NCBI GenBank assembly: GCA_046712825.1 | Contig: JBKKCR010000144.1 | Span: 1 to 5,792, forward strand | Origin: DATFGK01 sp046712825 | Lineage (GTDB): Bacteria; Actinomycetota; AC-67 | Length of the DNA: 5,792 nt | Reading direction: 5' to 3' | In this document: positions 1-5,687 of the stretch, piece by piece | Layout: each line of letters starts with the position of its first letter | How positions within the stretch are numbered: the stretch's first letter is position 1 | Position numbers and translations under genes: made by a program | The notes under the pieces: model-generated | Told to the model about the DNA's origin: nothing | The model's database searches: none | Seen by the model: only the letters and a program-made list of their open reading frames with translations

Positions 1-1
1 G

Positions 2-373
2 GCATTGCAGCACATGATCCCTCGCAGCAGCGGCGTGATCGTGAACCTCGGGTCGATCCTGGGCTGGCGGGCGCAGGCCGGCCAGGGACACTACGCGGCC
101 GCGAAGGCCGGCGTCATGGCGCTGACCCGAGCTGCCGCCATGGAGGCCGCACCGCACAACATCCGCGTGAACTGCGTCGCGCCCTCGTTCGCCGAGACCC
201 CCTTCCTGTCCAAGGTCGTGGCCGAGGAGACGCTGGCCGAGCTCCGGGCGCGCGAAGCGTTCGGTCGCGCGGCCGAACCCTGGGAGGTCGCGAACGTGAT
301 CGTTTTCCTCGCGAGCGACTACTCCTCGTACATGACCGGCGAGGTCGTCTCGGTCAGCGCCCAGCATCCCTGA
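2..373 (+). CDS. ipdF: Short-chain dehydrogenase/reductase, IpdF-like, C-terminal part (5' end outside window)
   Basis: This is the C-terminal 123 residues of a classical NAD(P)-dependent short-chain dehydrogenase; the frame is open to the window edge, so the Rossmann N-terminus with its glycine-rich cofactor motif lies outside. The catalytic spacing S-x12-Y-x3-K is intact (S18, Y31, K35 of the visible part), followed by the family's INV-like segment IRVNCVAPSF and a C-terminal FLASDYSSYMTGEVVSVS, where the core beta-strand and cofactor-site loop end. From memory, the segments GWRAQ, HYAAAKAGVMALTR, AFGRAAEPWEVA and ASDYSSYMTGEV closely resemble IpdF (Rv3559c type), the dehydrogenase that oxidises a hydroxylated steroid C/D-ring intermediate (5-OH-HIP, methylhexahydroindanedione propionate) in actinobacterial cholesterol catabolism. 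The SDR assignment is secure. The IpdF name is tentative because half the protein is missing and no alignment was run; a generic 3-ketoacyl-ACP reductase-like SDR is the alternative. The gene converges on the propeller gene at 443-1507. Confidence 0.9.
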   Translation, partial: ALQHMIPRSSGVIVNLGSILGWRAQAGQGHYAAAKAGVMALTRAAAMEAAPHNIRVNCVAPSFAETPFLSKVVAEETLAELRAREAFGRAAEPWEVANVIVFLASDYSSYMTGEVVSVSAQHP

Positions 374-384
374 GGTTCAAAGCC

Positions 385-431
385 CCGCAGTTGCGTTTCA
401 GCGCGTATAGCACCTCCAAACGCAACAGCGG
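385..431. terminator. Imperfect inverted repeat, candidate bidirectional terminator
   Basis: The arms 385-398 (CCGCAGTTGCGTTT) and 418-431 (AAACGCAACAGCGG) pair over 14 bp with a single A-A mismatch, around a 19-nt loop. The hairpin lies between two convergent genes. It starts 11 nt after the SDR stop codon and ends 11 nt before the stop codon of the minus-strand propeller gene, so it is placed symmetrically. Neither strand has a U-run after the stem, so it is not a textbook intrinsic terminator, but GC-rich actinobacteria often use hairpins with poor or no U-tracts. A transcript-protecting 3' hairpin is another possibility. Confidence 0.5.
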
Positions 432-442
432 CGGGCGGTTGC

Positions 443-1507
443 CTACCCCGGAAACGCGGGACTCTCGGCGTACCCGATCTGATAAGCGAGGAAGTCGTTT
501 CCGGCTTTGACGCCCGTGTACCAGAGCCGGACCAAGCCGGGCTCGAAGAGGACGGTCGGGAACCCCTGCTCGGTCCGTTCGAAGTTCTGGTCGGCCACAA
601 GGATCGGTCCGGGATGGATCTCCCAAGGGCCGAACGGCGACGTGAAGCTCCGGGCGACGCCGATGCCCGTCACCGATGTCAGACCCAGCGGCCCGGTGTC
701 GAAGTCGCCTGAGAAGAACAGGTAGGTGCCGCCGTCGGGGCCGTTGACGAGCGTCGCCTCGTCCGCCGCATTCAGGTTGTAGTCCTGGGCGCGCAGCACC
801 GGGTCCGGGCGTTTGGTCCAGGTGATGCCGTCGGCGGACGTGGCTCCCATGAGCAGGATGCTCGCGAGCGGATCGGTCGTGTTGAGGCACAGCACCAGGC
901 ACCAGGCGGTGTAAGCCATGTAGTAGGTGCCTTCGACCCTGATCACCGATGGGCTGAGCAGGGACGTGGAGTCGTAGCTCCACCGCGTCCGGCGAAGGAC
1001 CGGATCGGAGCCGACGCGCGTGAAGTTCACGCCGTCGGTGGAGCGAGCCACCCCGATGTCGGCCTCGGGGATGGACAGCGGCGTGAGCGGGGTCTTGTAG
1101 CCGGCGTAGTACAGGAGGTAGTCGGTTTCGCGCTTGAGTAGGAACGCGGTCTCGATGTGCTCGTCCCATGCGCCCGGCCGGCCCTCGAAGATAACGCCGT
1201 CGTTCGTGGGGACGTCTGCCCAGGTGATCCCGTCCGTTGAGGTCGCCATGATGATCGTGGAGTTCGGCGAGCCGACCTTCGGGCCGGTGTAGACCATTCG
1301 GTACAGGTCGCCGTCGTGGATCACGGTGGGGTCGGAAGCGATGCGGTCGGGGTCCCGGTATCGCGAGTGCACCGGCCCTTCATGCTCCGTCCACGTCGTC
1401 CACGGCCACGGCTGCGCAGCCGCTTGGGAGCCGGAGCCGGCAAGCAGCGCCACGACCGCAGACATCGCAACTAACGCCCGGAGCCTCACGCTCATCCCTT
1501 TCGTCAT
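443..1507 (-). CDS. Secreted five-bladed beta-propeller protein, glycosyl hydrolase 43/32-like
   Basis: A 354-residue protein with a Sec-type signal peptide: basic start (K3, R8, R10), hydrophobic core at about 11-24 and a likely signal peptidase I site after AAA (29-31). There is no lipobox cysteine, so it is probably released. The mature part repeats a blade pattern typical of the GH43/GH32/GH130-like propeller fold: xSPxVIxxxGxYYMxYTG-like strands (59-75, 185-201, 249-267, 317-333), each followed by an 'xATSxDGITW' or 'GVARSxDGVNF' strand (88-96, 152-162, 221-230, 282-295). D59-P60 in the first blade is where such enzymes carry the catalytic base; the acid residue cannot be named with confidence. 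C203 and C207 could form a disulfide outside the cell. ATG at 1507 is chosen because a G-rich AGGGGG sequence lies about 10 nt upstream; an internal ATG at 1495 has no usable spacing. It could be a glycosidase or a non-catalytic sugar-binding propeller; the substrate is unknown. Confidence 0.85.
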   Translation of the reverse strand: MTKGMSVRLRALVAMSAVVALLAGSGSQAAAQPWPWTTWTEHEGPVHSRYRDPDRIASDPTVIHDGDLYRMVYTGPKVGSPNSTIIMATSTDGITWADVPTNDGVIFEGRPGAWDEHIETAFLLKRETDYLLYYAGYKTPLTPLSIPEADIGVARSTDGVNFTRVGSDPVLRRTRWSYDSTSLLSPSVIRVEGTYYMAYTAWCLVLCLNTTDPLASILLMGATSADGITWTKRPDPVLRAQDYNLNAADEATLVNGPDGGTYLFFSGDFDTGPLGLTSVTGIGVARSFTSPFGPWEIHPGPILVADQNFERTEQGFPTVLFEPGLVRLWYTGVKAGNDFLAYQIGYAESPAFPG

Positions 1508-1554
1508 GGGACCGGCGCCCCCTGCGCGTGGACCGGCTTCGATCATGCGTCGGG

Positions 1555-1581
1555 TTGAAAAACTAGAACGTGTTCTATAGG
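1555..1581 (+). promoter_or_regulatory. Possible promoter for the luciferase-like monooxygenase gene
   Basis: TTGAAA at 1555-1560 resembles a -35 box and TATAGG at 1576-1581 a -10 box, 41 nt before the ATG at 1622. The 15-nt spacer is shorter than the usual 16-18, so the match is weak. The palindromic operator at 1564-1577 fills the spacer and overlaps the -10 box, a layout expected for repression by blocking RNA polymerase. A promoter for the divergent minus-strand gene must also lie in 1508-1621, but no convincing box pair is visible for it. Confidence 0.35.
1564..1577. promoter_or_regulatory. KstR-type (TetR family) operator palindrome
   Basis: TAGAACGTGTTCTA is a perfect inverted repeat with 6-bp arms (TAGAAC / GTTCTA) around a GT centre. 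It satisfies the published KstR consensus TnnAACnnGTTnnA at all eight defined positions. KstR is the TetR-family repressor that controls cholesterol and lipid catabolism in mycobacteria and rhodococci and is released by a steroid acyl-CoA thioester. The site lies in the 114-nt divergent region, 44 nt before the monooxygenase ATG and 56 nt before the propeller-gene ATG, so it could control both. The sequence match is direct; the identity of the bound protein is inferred, since no regulator gene is in the window and related TetR proteins may bind similar sites. Confidence 0.75.
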
Positions 1582-1621
1582 CTGGCCGGGCCGCCTCGGA
1601 TGCGGCGAGAAGGGGGACCGC

Positions 1622-2743
1622 ATGGAGTTCGGCATCTTCCTCCAGGGCCACGTAGCCCAGCGCAGCCTCGAGAAAGACCCCGATTTCGAGCACACGTCGC
1701 TCATGAACGACGTCGCGCTCGCAAAGGCGGCCGACGAGTCGGGCTTCAAGTACATCTGGGTGTCCGAGCACCATTTCCTCGACGAGTACTCGCACACTTC
1801 GGCCTCTGAGGTCTTCCTTGCCTACCTGGCCGGCGTCACGAACCGGATCCATCTCGGCTCGGCGATCTGGAACATCTCCCCCGCGGTGAACCATCCCGTC
1901 CGCGTGGCAGAGCGCGTCGCGATGATGGATCACGTTTCCGACGGACGATTCGAGTTCGGCGTCGGGCGCGGCGCCGGCTCGCACGAGGTGACCGGCTTCA
2001 TGATCGAGAACACAGACGCCACCAAGGCGATGTTCGAGGAGACGTTCAAAGAGTTCGCGAAGATGTGGCGCCAGAACGAATACTCGTTCAAGGGCGACTA
2101 CTTCGAGGTGCCGCCGCGCAACGTCCTCCCGAAGCCCTGGCGCAAGCCCCACCCACCGATCTGGCAGGCGGCCGGGAACCCGCCGACCTACGAGAAGGCC
2201 GCGCGGAGCGGCGTCGGCGCGATCGGATTCAACTTCTCCGCAGCGAAGGCGATGGCGCCCGTGGTCGAGGCATACAAGAAGGCGATCCCCCAAGCCGAGC
2301 CGATCGGCGACTACGTCAACAACAACGTGATGATCACGAACTCGGTGGTGTGCCTCGAGGACGGCGAGAAGGCGCGCGAGGTCGCCGCCAGCATGGGAAG
2401 CGGACGCCTCCAGAGCCTGGTGTTCCGCTACCACGACACGTTCCCGAAGCCCGAGCACGTCCCGGCCTGGCCCGCCACGCTGCCGGAGCCCGACGTCGAG
2501 CAGGTGAAGTGGCGGGTCAAGGAAGGCTACATGCTCTGCGGCGACCCGGACGAGGTCCTCGAGCAGGTGAAGAAGTACGAGAGCGTGGGCTGCGACCAGG
2601 TCGTGTTCGGGCTCCCGATCTCGATGCCGATCGAGGCCGCGATCGAAACGGTCCGCCTCTTCGGCAAGCACGTCATCCCGAAGCTCGACCCCGACCCGGT
2701 GCACCGCACCACGCGCTTCCGCGACGCGGCCGCCGGCGCCTAG
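1622..2743 (+). CDS. Luciferase-like (LLM class) flavin-dependent monooxygenase
   Basis: A 373-residue cytoplasmic TIM-barrel oxidoreductase of the bacterial luciferase superfamily, which uses reduced FMN with O2, or in some members coenzyme F420. Family marks run in order: the MEFGIFLQGH first strand (1-10), ADESGFKYIWVSEHH (37-51) with the His pair of the active-site wall, NRIHLGSAI (74-82), the conserved block HPVRVAERVAMMDHVSDGR (91-109) followed by FGVGRG (112-117), then PHPPIWQAAGNPPTYEKAA (177-195), which carries the next barrel strand and flavin-phosphate region. Length and layout are normal. The N-terminal half with EHH recalls limonene-monooxygenase-type members, so an FMN-dependent oxygenase on a hydrophobic substrate is the best guess; the substrate is not readable from sequence. 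The ATG at 1622 has AAGGGGGA four nucleotides upstream. The gene sits directly behind the KstR-like operator, so induction by a steroid or lipid CoA ester is plausible. Its TAG stop abuts the opposing oxidase stop. Confidence 0.93.
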   Translation: MEFGIFLQGHVAQRSLEKDPDFEHTSLMNDVALAKAADESGFKYIWVSEHHFLDEYSHTSASEVFLAYLAGVTNRIHLGSAIWNISPAVNHPVRVAERVAMMDHVSDGRFEFGVGRGAGSHEVTGFMIENTDATKAMFEETFKEFAKMWRQNEYSFKGDYFEVPPRNVLPKPWRKPHPPIWQAAGNPPTYEKAARSGVGAIGFNFSAAKAMAPVVEAYKKAIPQAEPIGDYVNNNVMITNSVVCLEDGEKAREVAASMGSGRLQSLVFRYHDTFPKPEHVPAWPATLPEPDVEQVKWRVKEGYMLCGDPDEVLEQVKKYESVGCDQVVFGLPISMPIEAAIETVRLFGKHVIPKLDPDPVHRTTRFRDAAAGA

Positions 2744-4126
2744 CTACTTCGACGGCTTGATGTTCTGGTTGAATCGGAACACGTTCTCCGGGTCGTATTG
2801 GGCCTTGATCTCCGCCAGTCGGTCGTAGTTCTCCTTCCCGTACGCGGCGACGATCCGCTCCTCCCCCTCGTTCCCGATGAAGTTCAGATACACGCCGTCC
2901 GACGAGAACGATTTCATGTCCTTGTTGAAGCCGCGCGCCCAGTTCCTCCAGAAGTCGTCGTCCGCCGCGTCCGGCCATACCGCCAACGGATGAGTGAGCC
3001 ACGGCGTCTTACGGCGCGCCATGGGGGTCTCGTCCGGGGATACGCGAGCGACCTCGCCGCCCCACGGGAAGAAGGCCAGCTGTGACGGCGACGGCTTCAT
3101 CTGACGGCCGTACTCGGCGAACTTGTCGATCGCCGCGTCGGGGAACGAGTCGTGGAATGCGGACGTCCAGTAGTTCCGATGGCCCGGCGGGTCGTCCAGC
3201 ATCTTGTTGAACTCCGAATACGGCGCCGGCATCACGAGCTCCACGTCCCGCGTGCCGAACTCGAGGATCGGCGCCATCGCTTTCCGGCCTTCGTCCGCGT
3301 CCCCGAACCAAACGCCGAGCACCCCGGTGAGGATCGTGCCCTGAAGGTTCTCCGGGACGATCCCATCCATCGGCGGGCCGGTCAGGAACACGCATCCACC
3401 GCCCAGTTCGTCGGGAGCGTCCTCGGCGAAGTCGCGGTAGTTGCGGATGACCTCCTCGGCTTTCTCGGGCGTGTACATCAGCAGCCCGACGAGGATCTCT
3501 GCCAAGGGGTCCAGGCGGAACTCGAGCTGGGTGGCGACGCCGAAGTTGCCGCCGCCGCCGCGCAGCGCCCAGAACAGGTCGGGGTTCTCGTCCGCGCTTG
3601 CGCGAACCCGCGACCCGTCCGCGGTGACGAGCTCGGCCGACACCAGCCGGTCACACGCCAGGCCCATCTTCCGCTCGGCCCAACCGGAGCCGCCGTTGAG
3701 GGTGAGTCCTGCGACGCCGGTGGTCGAGACCCGTCCTCCGGTCGTCGCGAGGCCGTGCTCGGCGGTCGCTGCGTCGACCTCGCCCCAGATCGCACCGCCG
3801 CCCACGCGCGCGACGCGCTTGTCGGGATCGACGACGACCTCGTTCAGGCCGCGGAGGTCGAGCAGGATGGCGTCGTCGGCGATCGACATGCCGGCCACGC
3901 TGTGTCCGCCGCTGCGGACCGTCAGCTCGACGCCCGCATCGCGTGCCAGCGCGATGACCGCGGCGACGTCGTCGGCGTCCGTAGCGTTGGCGATCAAGGC
4001 GGGCTTGCGATCGATCATCGAGTTGAAGAGAGCCCTGCTTTCATCGTAGGAAGCGTCCCCCGGGGCGACCGTGGTCCCCTTGAACTTCTTGCCGAAAGCC
4101 TTGAGCGCTGCAGCGTCGATCCCCAC
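2744..4126 (-). CDS. Covalent-FAD oxidase/dehydrogenase, berberine-bridge-enzyme-like
   Basis: A 460-residue oxidoreductase with an N-terminal FAD-binding PCMH-type domain (about 38-210) and the C-terminal BBE tail NYDRLAEIKAQYDPENVFRF (about 434-453). The motif RSGGHS (71-76) supplies H75, the histidine that in this family binds FAD through an 8-alpha linkage. At the place where bicovalent members have a cysteine (GxCPTVG), this protein reads GRVSTTG (131-137) with V133, so a single covalent bond is predicted. The glycine-rich GGGGNFG (190-196) is the usual FAD-contacting turn. Such enzymes oxidise alcohols, sugars or alkaloid/terpenoid C-H bonds with O2 or another acceptor; the substrate here is unknown. 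There is no signal peptide, so it should be cytoplasmic. It starts with GTG, 13 nt after the ligase gene, and is the last gene of the minus-strand operon. Other candidates, such as a 6-hydroxynicotine-oxidase-like or hexose-oxidase-like enzyme, belong to the same family. Confidence 0.93.
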   Translation of the reverse strand: MGIDAAALKAFGKKFKGTTVAPGDASYDESRALFNSMIDRKPALIANATDADDVAAVIALARDAGVELTVRSGGHSVAGMSIADDAILLDLRGLNEVVVDPDKRVARVGGGAIWGEVDAATAEHGLATTGGRVSTTGVAGLTLNGGSGWAERKMGLACDRLVSAELVTADGSRVRASADENPDLFWALRGGGGNFGVATQLEFRLDPLAEILVGLLMYTPEKAEEVIRNYRDFAEDAPDELGGGCVFLTGPPMDGIVPENLQGTILTGVLGVWFGDADEGRKAMAPILEFGTRDVELVMPAPYSEFNKMLDDPPGHRNYWTSAFHDSFPDAAIDKFAEYGRQMKPSPSQLAFFPWGGEVARVSPDETPMARRKTPWLTHPLAVWPDAADDDFWRNWARGFNKDMKSFSSDGVYLNFIGNEGEERIVAAYGKENYDRLAEIKAQYDPENVFRFNQNIKPSK

Positions 4127-4132
4127 CGAGAT

Positions 4133-4140
4133 CCCCTCCT
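4133..4140 (-). promoter_or_regulatory. Strong Shine-Dalgarno sequence setting the GTG start of the FAD oxidase
   Basis: On the minus strand AGGAGGGG lies six nucleotides before GTG at 4126-4124, which fixes the non-ATG start. Its first A is also the last base of the upstream ligase's TGA stop (4142-4140), so the two genes are closely linked and translational coupling is likely. Confidence 0.85.
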
Positions 4141-5654
4141 CAGAGCATCGTCCGGAGCGCCTTGCGGTCGATCTTGCCGACCGGCGTCAACGGAACGGCC
4201 TGCACGATGTTCACGACGCGCGGGTACTTATAGCCGCCGATCTTGTCCTTGGTGAAAGCGATCAGCTCCTCCGAAGTCGCTTCCGCACCCGGGTTCAGCG
4301 ATACGAACGCGACGACCTCCTCGCCGAGCTTGGGGTCCTTGCGGCCGACCACGCCGGCCAAAGCGACCGCCGGATGCTCGAGGAGACAGTCCTCGACATC
4401 CCGGGGGAAAACGTTGAAGCCGCCGCGGATGATCAGGTCCTTCTTCCGATCGACGATCTTGAGATAGCCGTCCTCGTCGAACGTGCCGATGTCGCCCGTG
4501 TAGAGCCAGCCGTCCTTCAGGGTCGAAGCCGTCACCTCTGGAGCCTTCCAGTAGCCCTGCATCACGCCGGGCGAGCGCGTCGTTACCTCACCGGGCTCAC
4601 CCTTCGCCGACGGAGTGCCGTCGTCGTTGCGCAGCACAACCTCGTAGCCGGGGATCACCTTCCCGACGGTCCCGAGCTTGGGGGCGTCGGGCGGATTCAC
4701 CGAGATAACCGCTCCCGATTCCGTGCAGCCGTAGCCCTCGCAGATCTTGACGTTCGGGACGCGCCGCATGAACTCCGCGCCGATCTCGGGCGCCAACGGG
4801 GCCGCACCGGACGTGAGGAACCGCAGGGACGACAGGTCGTATTCCTCGAGGGGCTGGCCGAGAAGGATCTGGATCATCGACGGAACGACGGTGCCGCGCT
4901 GCACCTTCATGTCCTGGCTGAGACGGAGCCACTCCACCGGATCGAACCATTTCATGAGGATCCCGTCTCCCGGCTCCTTCGTGTGCAGCGAGACGACGCT
5001 CACGATCAGCCCGAACGAGTGCGACAGTGGTAGCGGCACGAGCACGCGCTTGACTCCCGGAACGAACGAGGCCTCGTCGGCGGATTTCCCGCAGTACCAG
5101 AGGTTCTCGTGCGAGAGCATCACGCCCTTGGCTCGCCCGGTGGTTCCTCCCGTGTACATCAGCGCCGCGAGATCGGAGTCGTCACGGATCACGATCTCGC
5201 CGGGCGCCGCGTCCTCGAGCGAAGCCAGCGAGATCACTCCGGCCTGCTCGGGGCCGAGCGAGATGATCCACTTCAGGGTCGAGACGCCCTCGGCCGCTTT
5301 ACGCACGTTGTCGAGGAACTCGGGAGTCGTCACGATCGCGCAGGCTTCTGAATCCTCGAGGATGCGACGCACCTCGTCGGGCGGGAGCAGGAAGATCAGC
5401 GGCGTGATCGCCGCGCCGGCACTCCAGAGCCCGCCGTACACGATGCCGACCTCAGGACAGTTGGCCATGAGGACGGCAACGCGATCGCCGGGCGCGATCC
5501 CGAGCTCCCTGAAGCCGGTGCTGACCTTGCGGGAGCGCTCGAAGAACTCACCGGAGCGGTACCACTTCCCTTCGAAGAACAGCGATTCGCGATCGCCGTT
5601 CCGCTCGAACGACTGCTCGCCGAGCACCGCAAGATTGTGCTCACCCTTGGCCAT
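4140..5654 (-). CDS. Acyl-CoA synthetase (AMP-forming fatty-acid/aryl acid-CoA ligase)
   Basis: A 504-residue ANL-superfamily enzyme that activates a carboxylic acid through an acyl-adenylate to its CoA thioester, the usual entry step of beta-oxidation-type catabolism. All core motifs are present: the phosphate-binding loop YTGGTTGRAKG (167-177), the A5 motif EGYGCTESG (306-314), YTGD (385-388), the hinge DRKKD (402-406) with RGGFNVFP (410-417), and the A10 motif PVGKIDRKAL (491-500) whose K494 is the adenylation lysine. Length is typical for a medium-size FadD/4-coumarate ligase-like member; there is no membrane segment. The ATG at 5654 is preceded by GGAGGGGG eight nucleotides upstream. It lies 33 nt behind an acyl-CoA dehydrogenase gene and 13 nt ahead of the FAD oxidase, so these three are probably cotranscribed. 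The sequence does not look like FadD3, the steroid HIP-CoA ligase, as I remember it; the acid substrate cannot be named. Confidence 0.95.
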   Translation of the reverse strand: MAKGEHNLAVLGEQSFERNGDRESLFFEGKWYRSGEFFERSRKVSTGFRELGIAPGDRVAVLMANCPEVGIVYGGLWSAGAAITPLIFLLPPDEVRRILEDSEACAIVTTPEFLDNVRKAAEGVSTLKWIISLGPEQAGVISLASLEDAAPGEIVIRDDSDLAALMYTGGTTGRAKGVMLSHENLWYCGKSADEASFVPGVKRVLVPLPLSHSFGLIVSVVSLHTKEPGDGILMKWFDPVEWLRLSQDMKVQRGTVVPSMIQILLGQPLEEYDLSSLRFLTSGAAPLAPEIGAEFMRRVPNVKICEGYGCTESGAVISVNPPDAPKLGTVGKVIPGYEVVLRNDDGTPSAKGEPGEVTTRSPGVMQGYWKAPEVTASTLKDGWLYTGDIGTFDEDGYLKIVDRKKDLIIRGGFNVFPRDVEDCLLEHPAVALAGVVGRKDPKLGEEVVAFVSLNPGAEATSEELIAFTKDKIGGYKYPRVVNIVQAVPLTPVGKIDRKALRTML

Positions 5655-5687
5655 CGCGACCGCCCCCTCCAGGTTGGTGAGGACAGG

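Noticed and set aside
354..1169. Minus-strand open frame overlapping the propeller gene
   Set aside because: It is a different frame of the same strand, with Arg-rich low-complexity content; the frame at 443-1507 carries the signal peptide and the propeller repeats.
1493..1495. Alternative ATG start of the propeller gene four codons downstream
   Set aside because: The G-rich sequence AAAGGG directly touches this ATG, leaving no Shine-Dalgarno spacing; the ATG at 1507 has a better-spaced one. The choice does not change the mature protein.
1508..2704. Upstream extension of the minus-strand propeller gene as a 753-residue open frame
   Set aside because: The added part is antisense to the monooxygenase gene, is rich in Arg, His, Val and Leu with no domain sense, and would place the clear signal peptide in the middle of a protein and the divergent promoter inside a gene.
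2065..2760. Plus-strand open frame overlapping the monooxygenase in another frame
   Set aside because: It is an Arg/Gly/Ala-rich frame-shifted reading of the monooxygenase gene with no ribosome binding site of its own.
2777..2787. Second copy of the operator core AGAACGTGTTC (minus strand)
   Set aside because: It lies inside the FAD oxidase gene and comes from the codons of the conserved ENVF in its C-terminal motif. The outer T and A of the consensus are missing, so it is probably coincidence.
3541..3562. Short GCC/CCG-rich run (gccgccgccgcc) as a possible tandem repeat
   Set aside because: It encodes the glycine-rich FAD-contacting turn GGGGN of the oxidase on the minus strand, so codon repetition explains it.
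3152..4255. Long plus-strand open frame opposite the FAD oxidase
   Set aside because: It is antisense to a gene with complete domain motifs; its translation has biased Arg/Asp/Val composition typical of GC-rich shadow frames.
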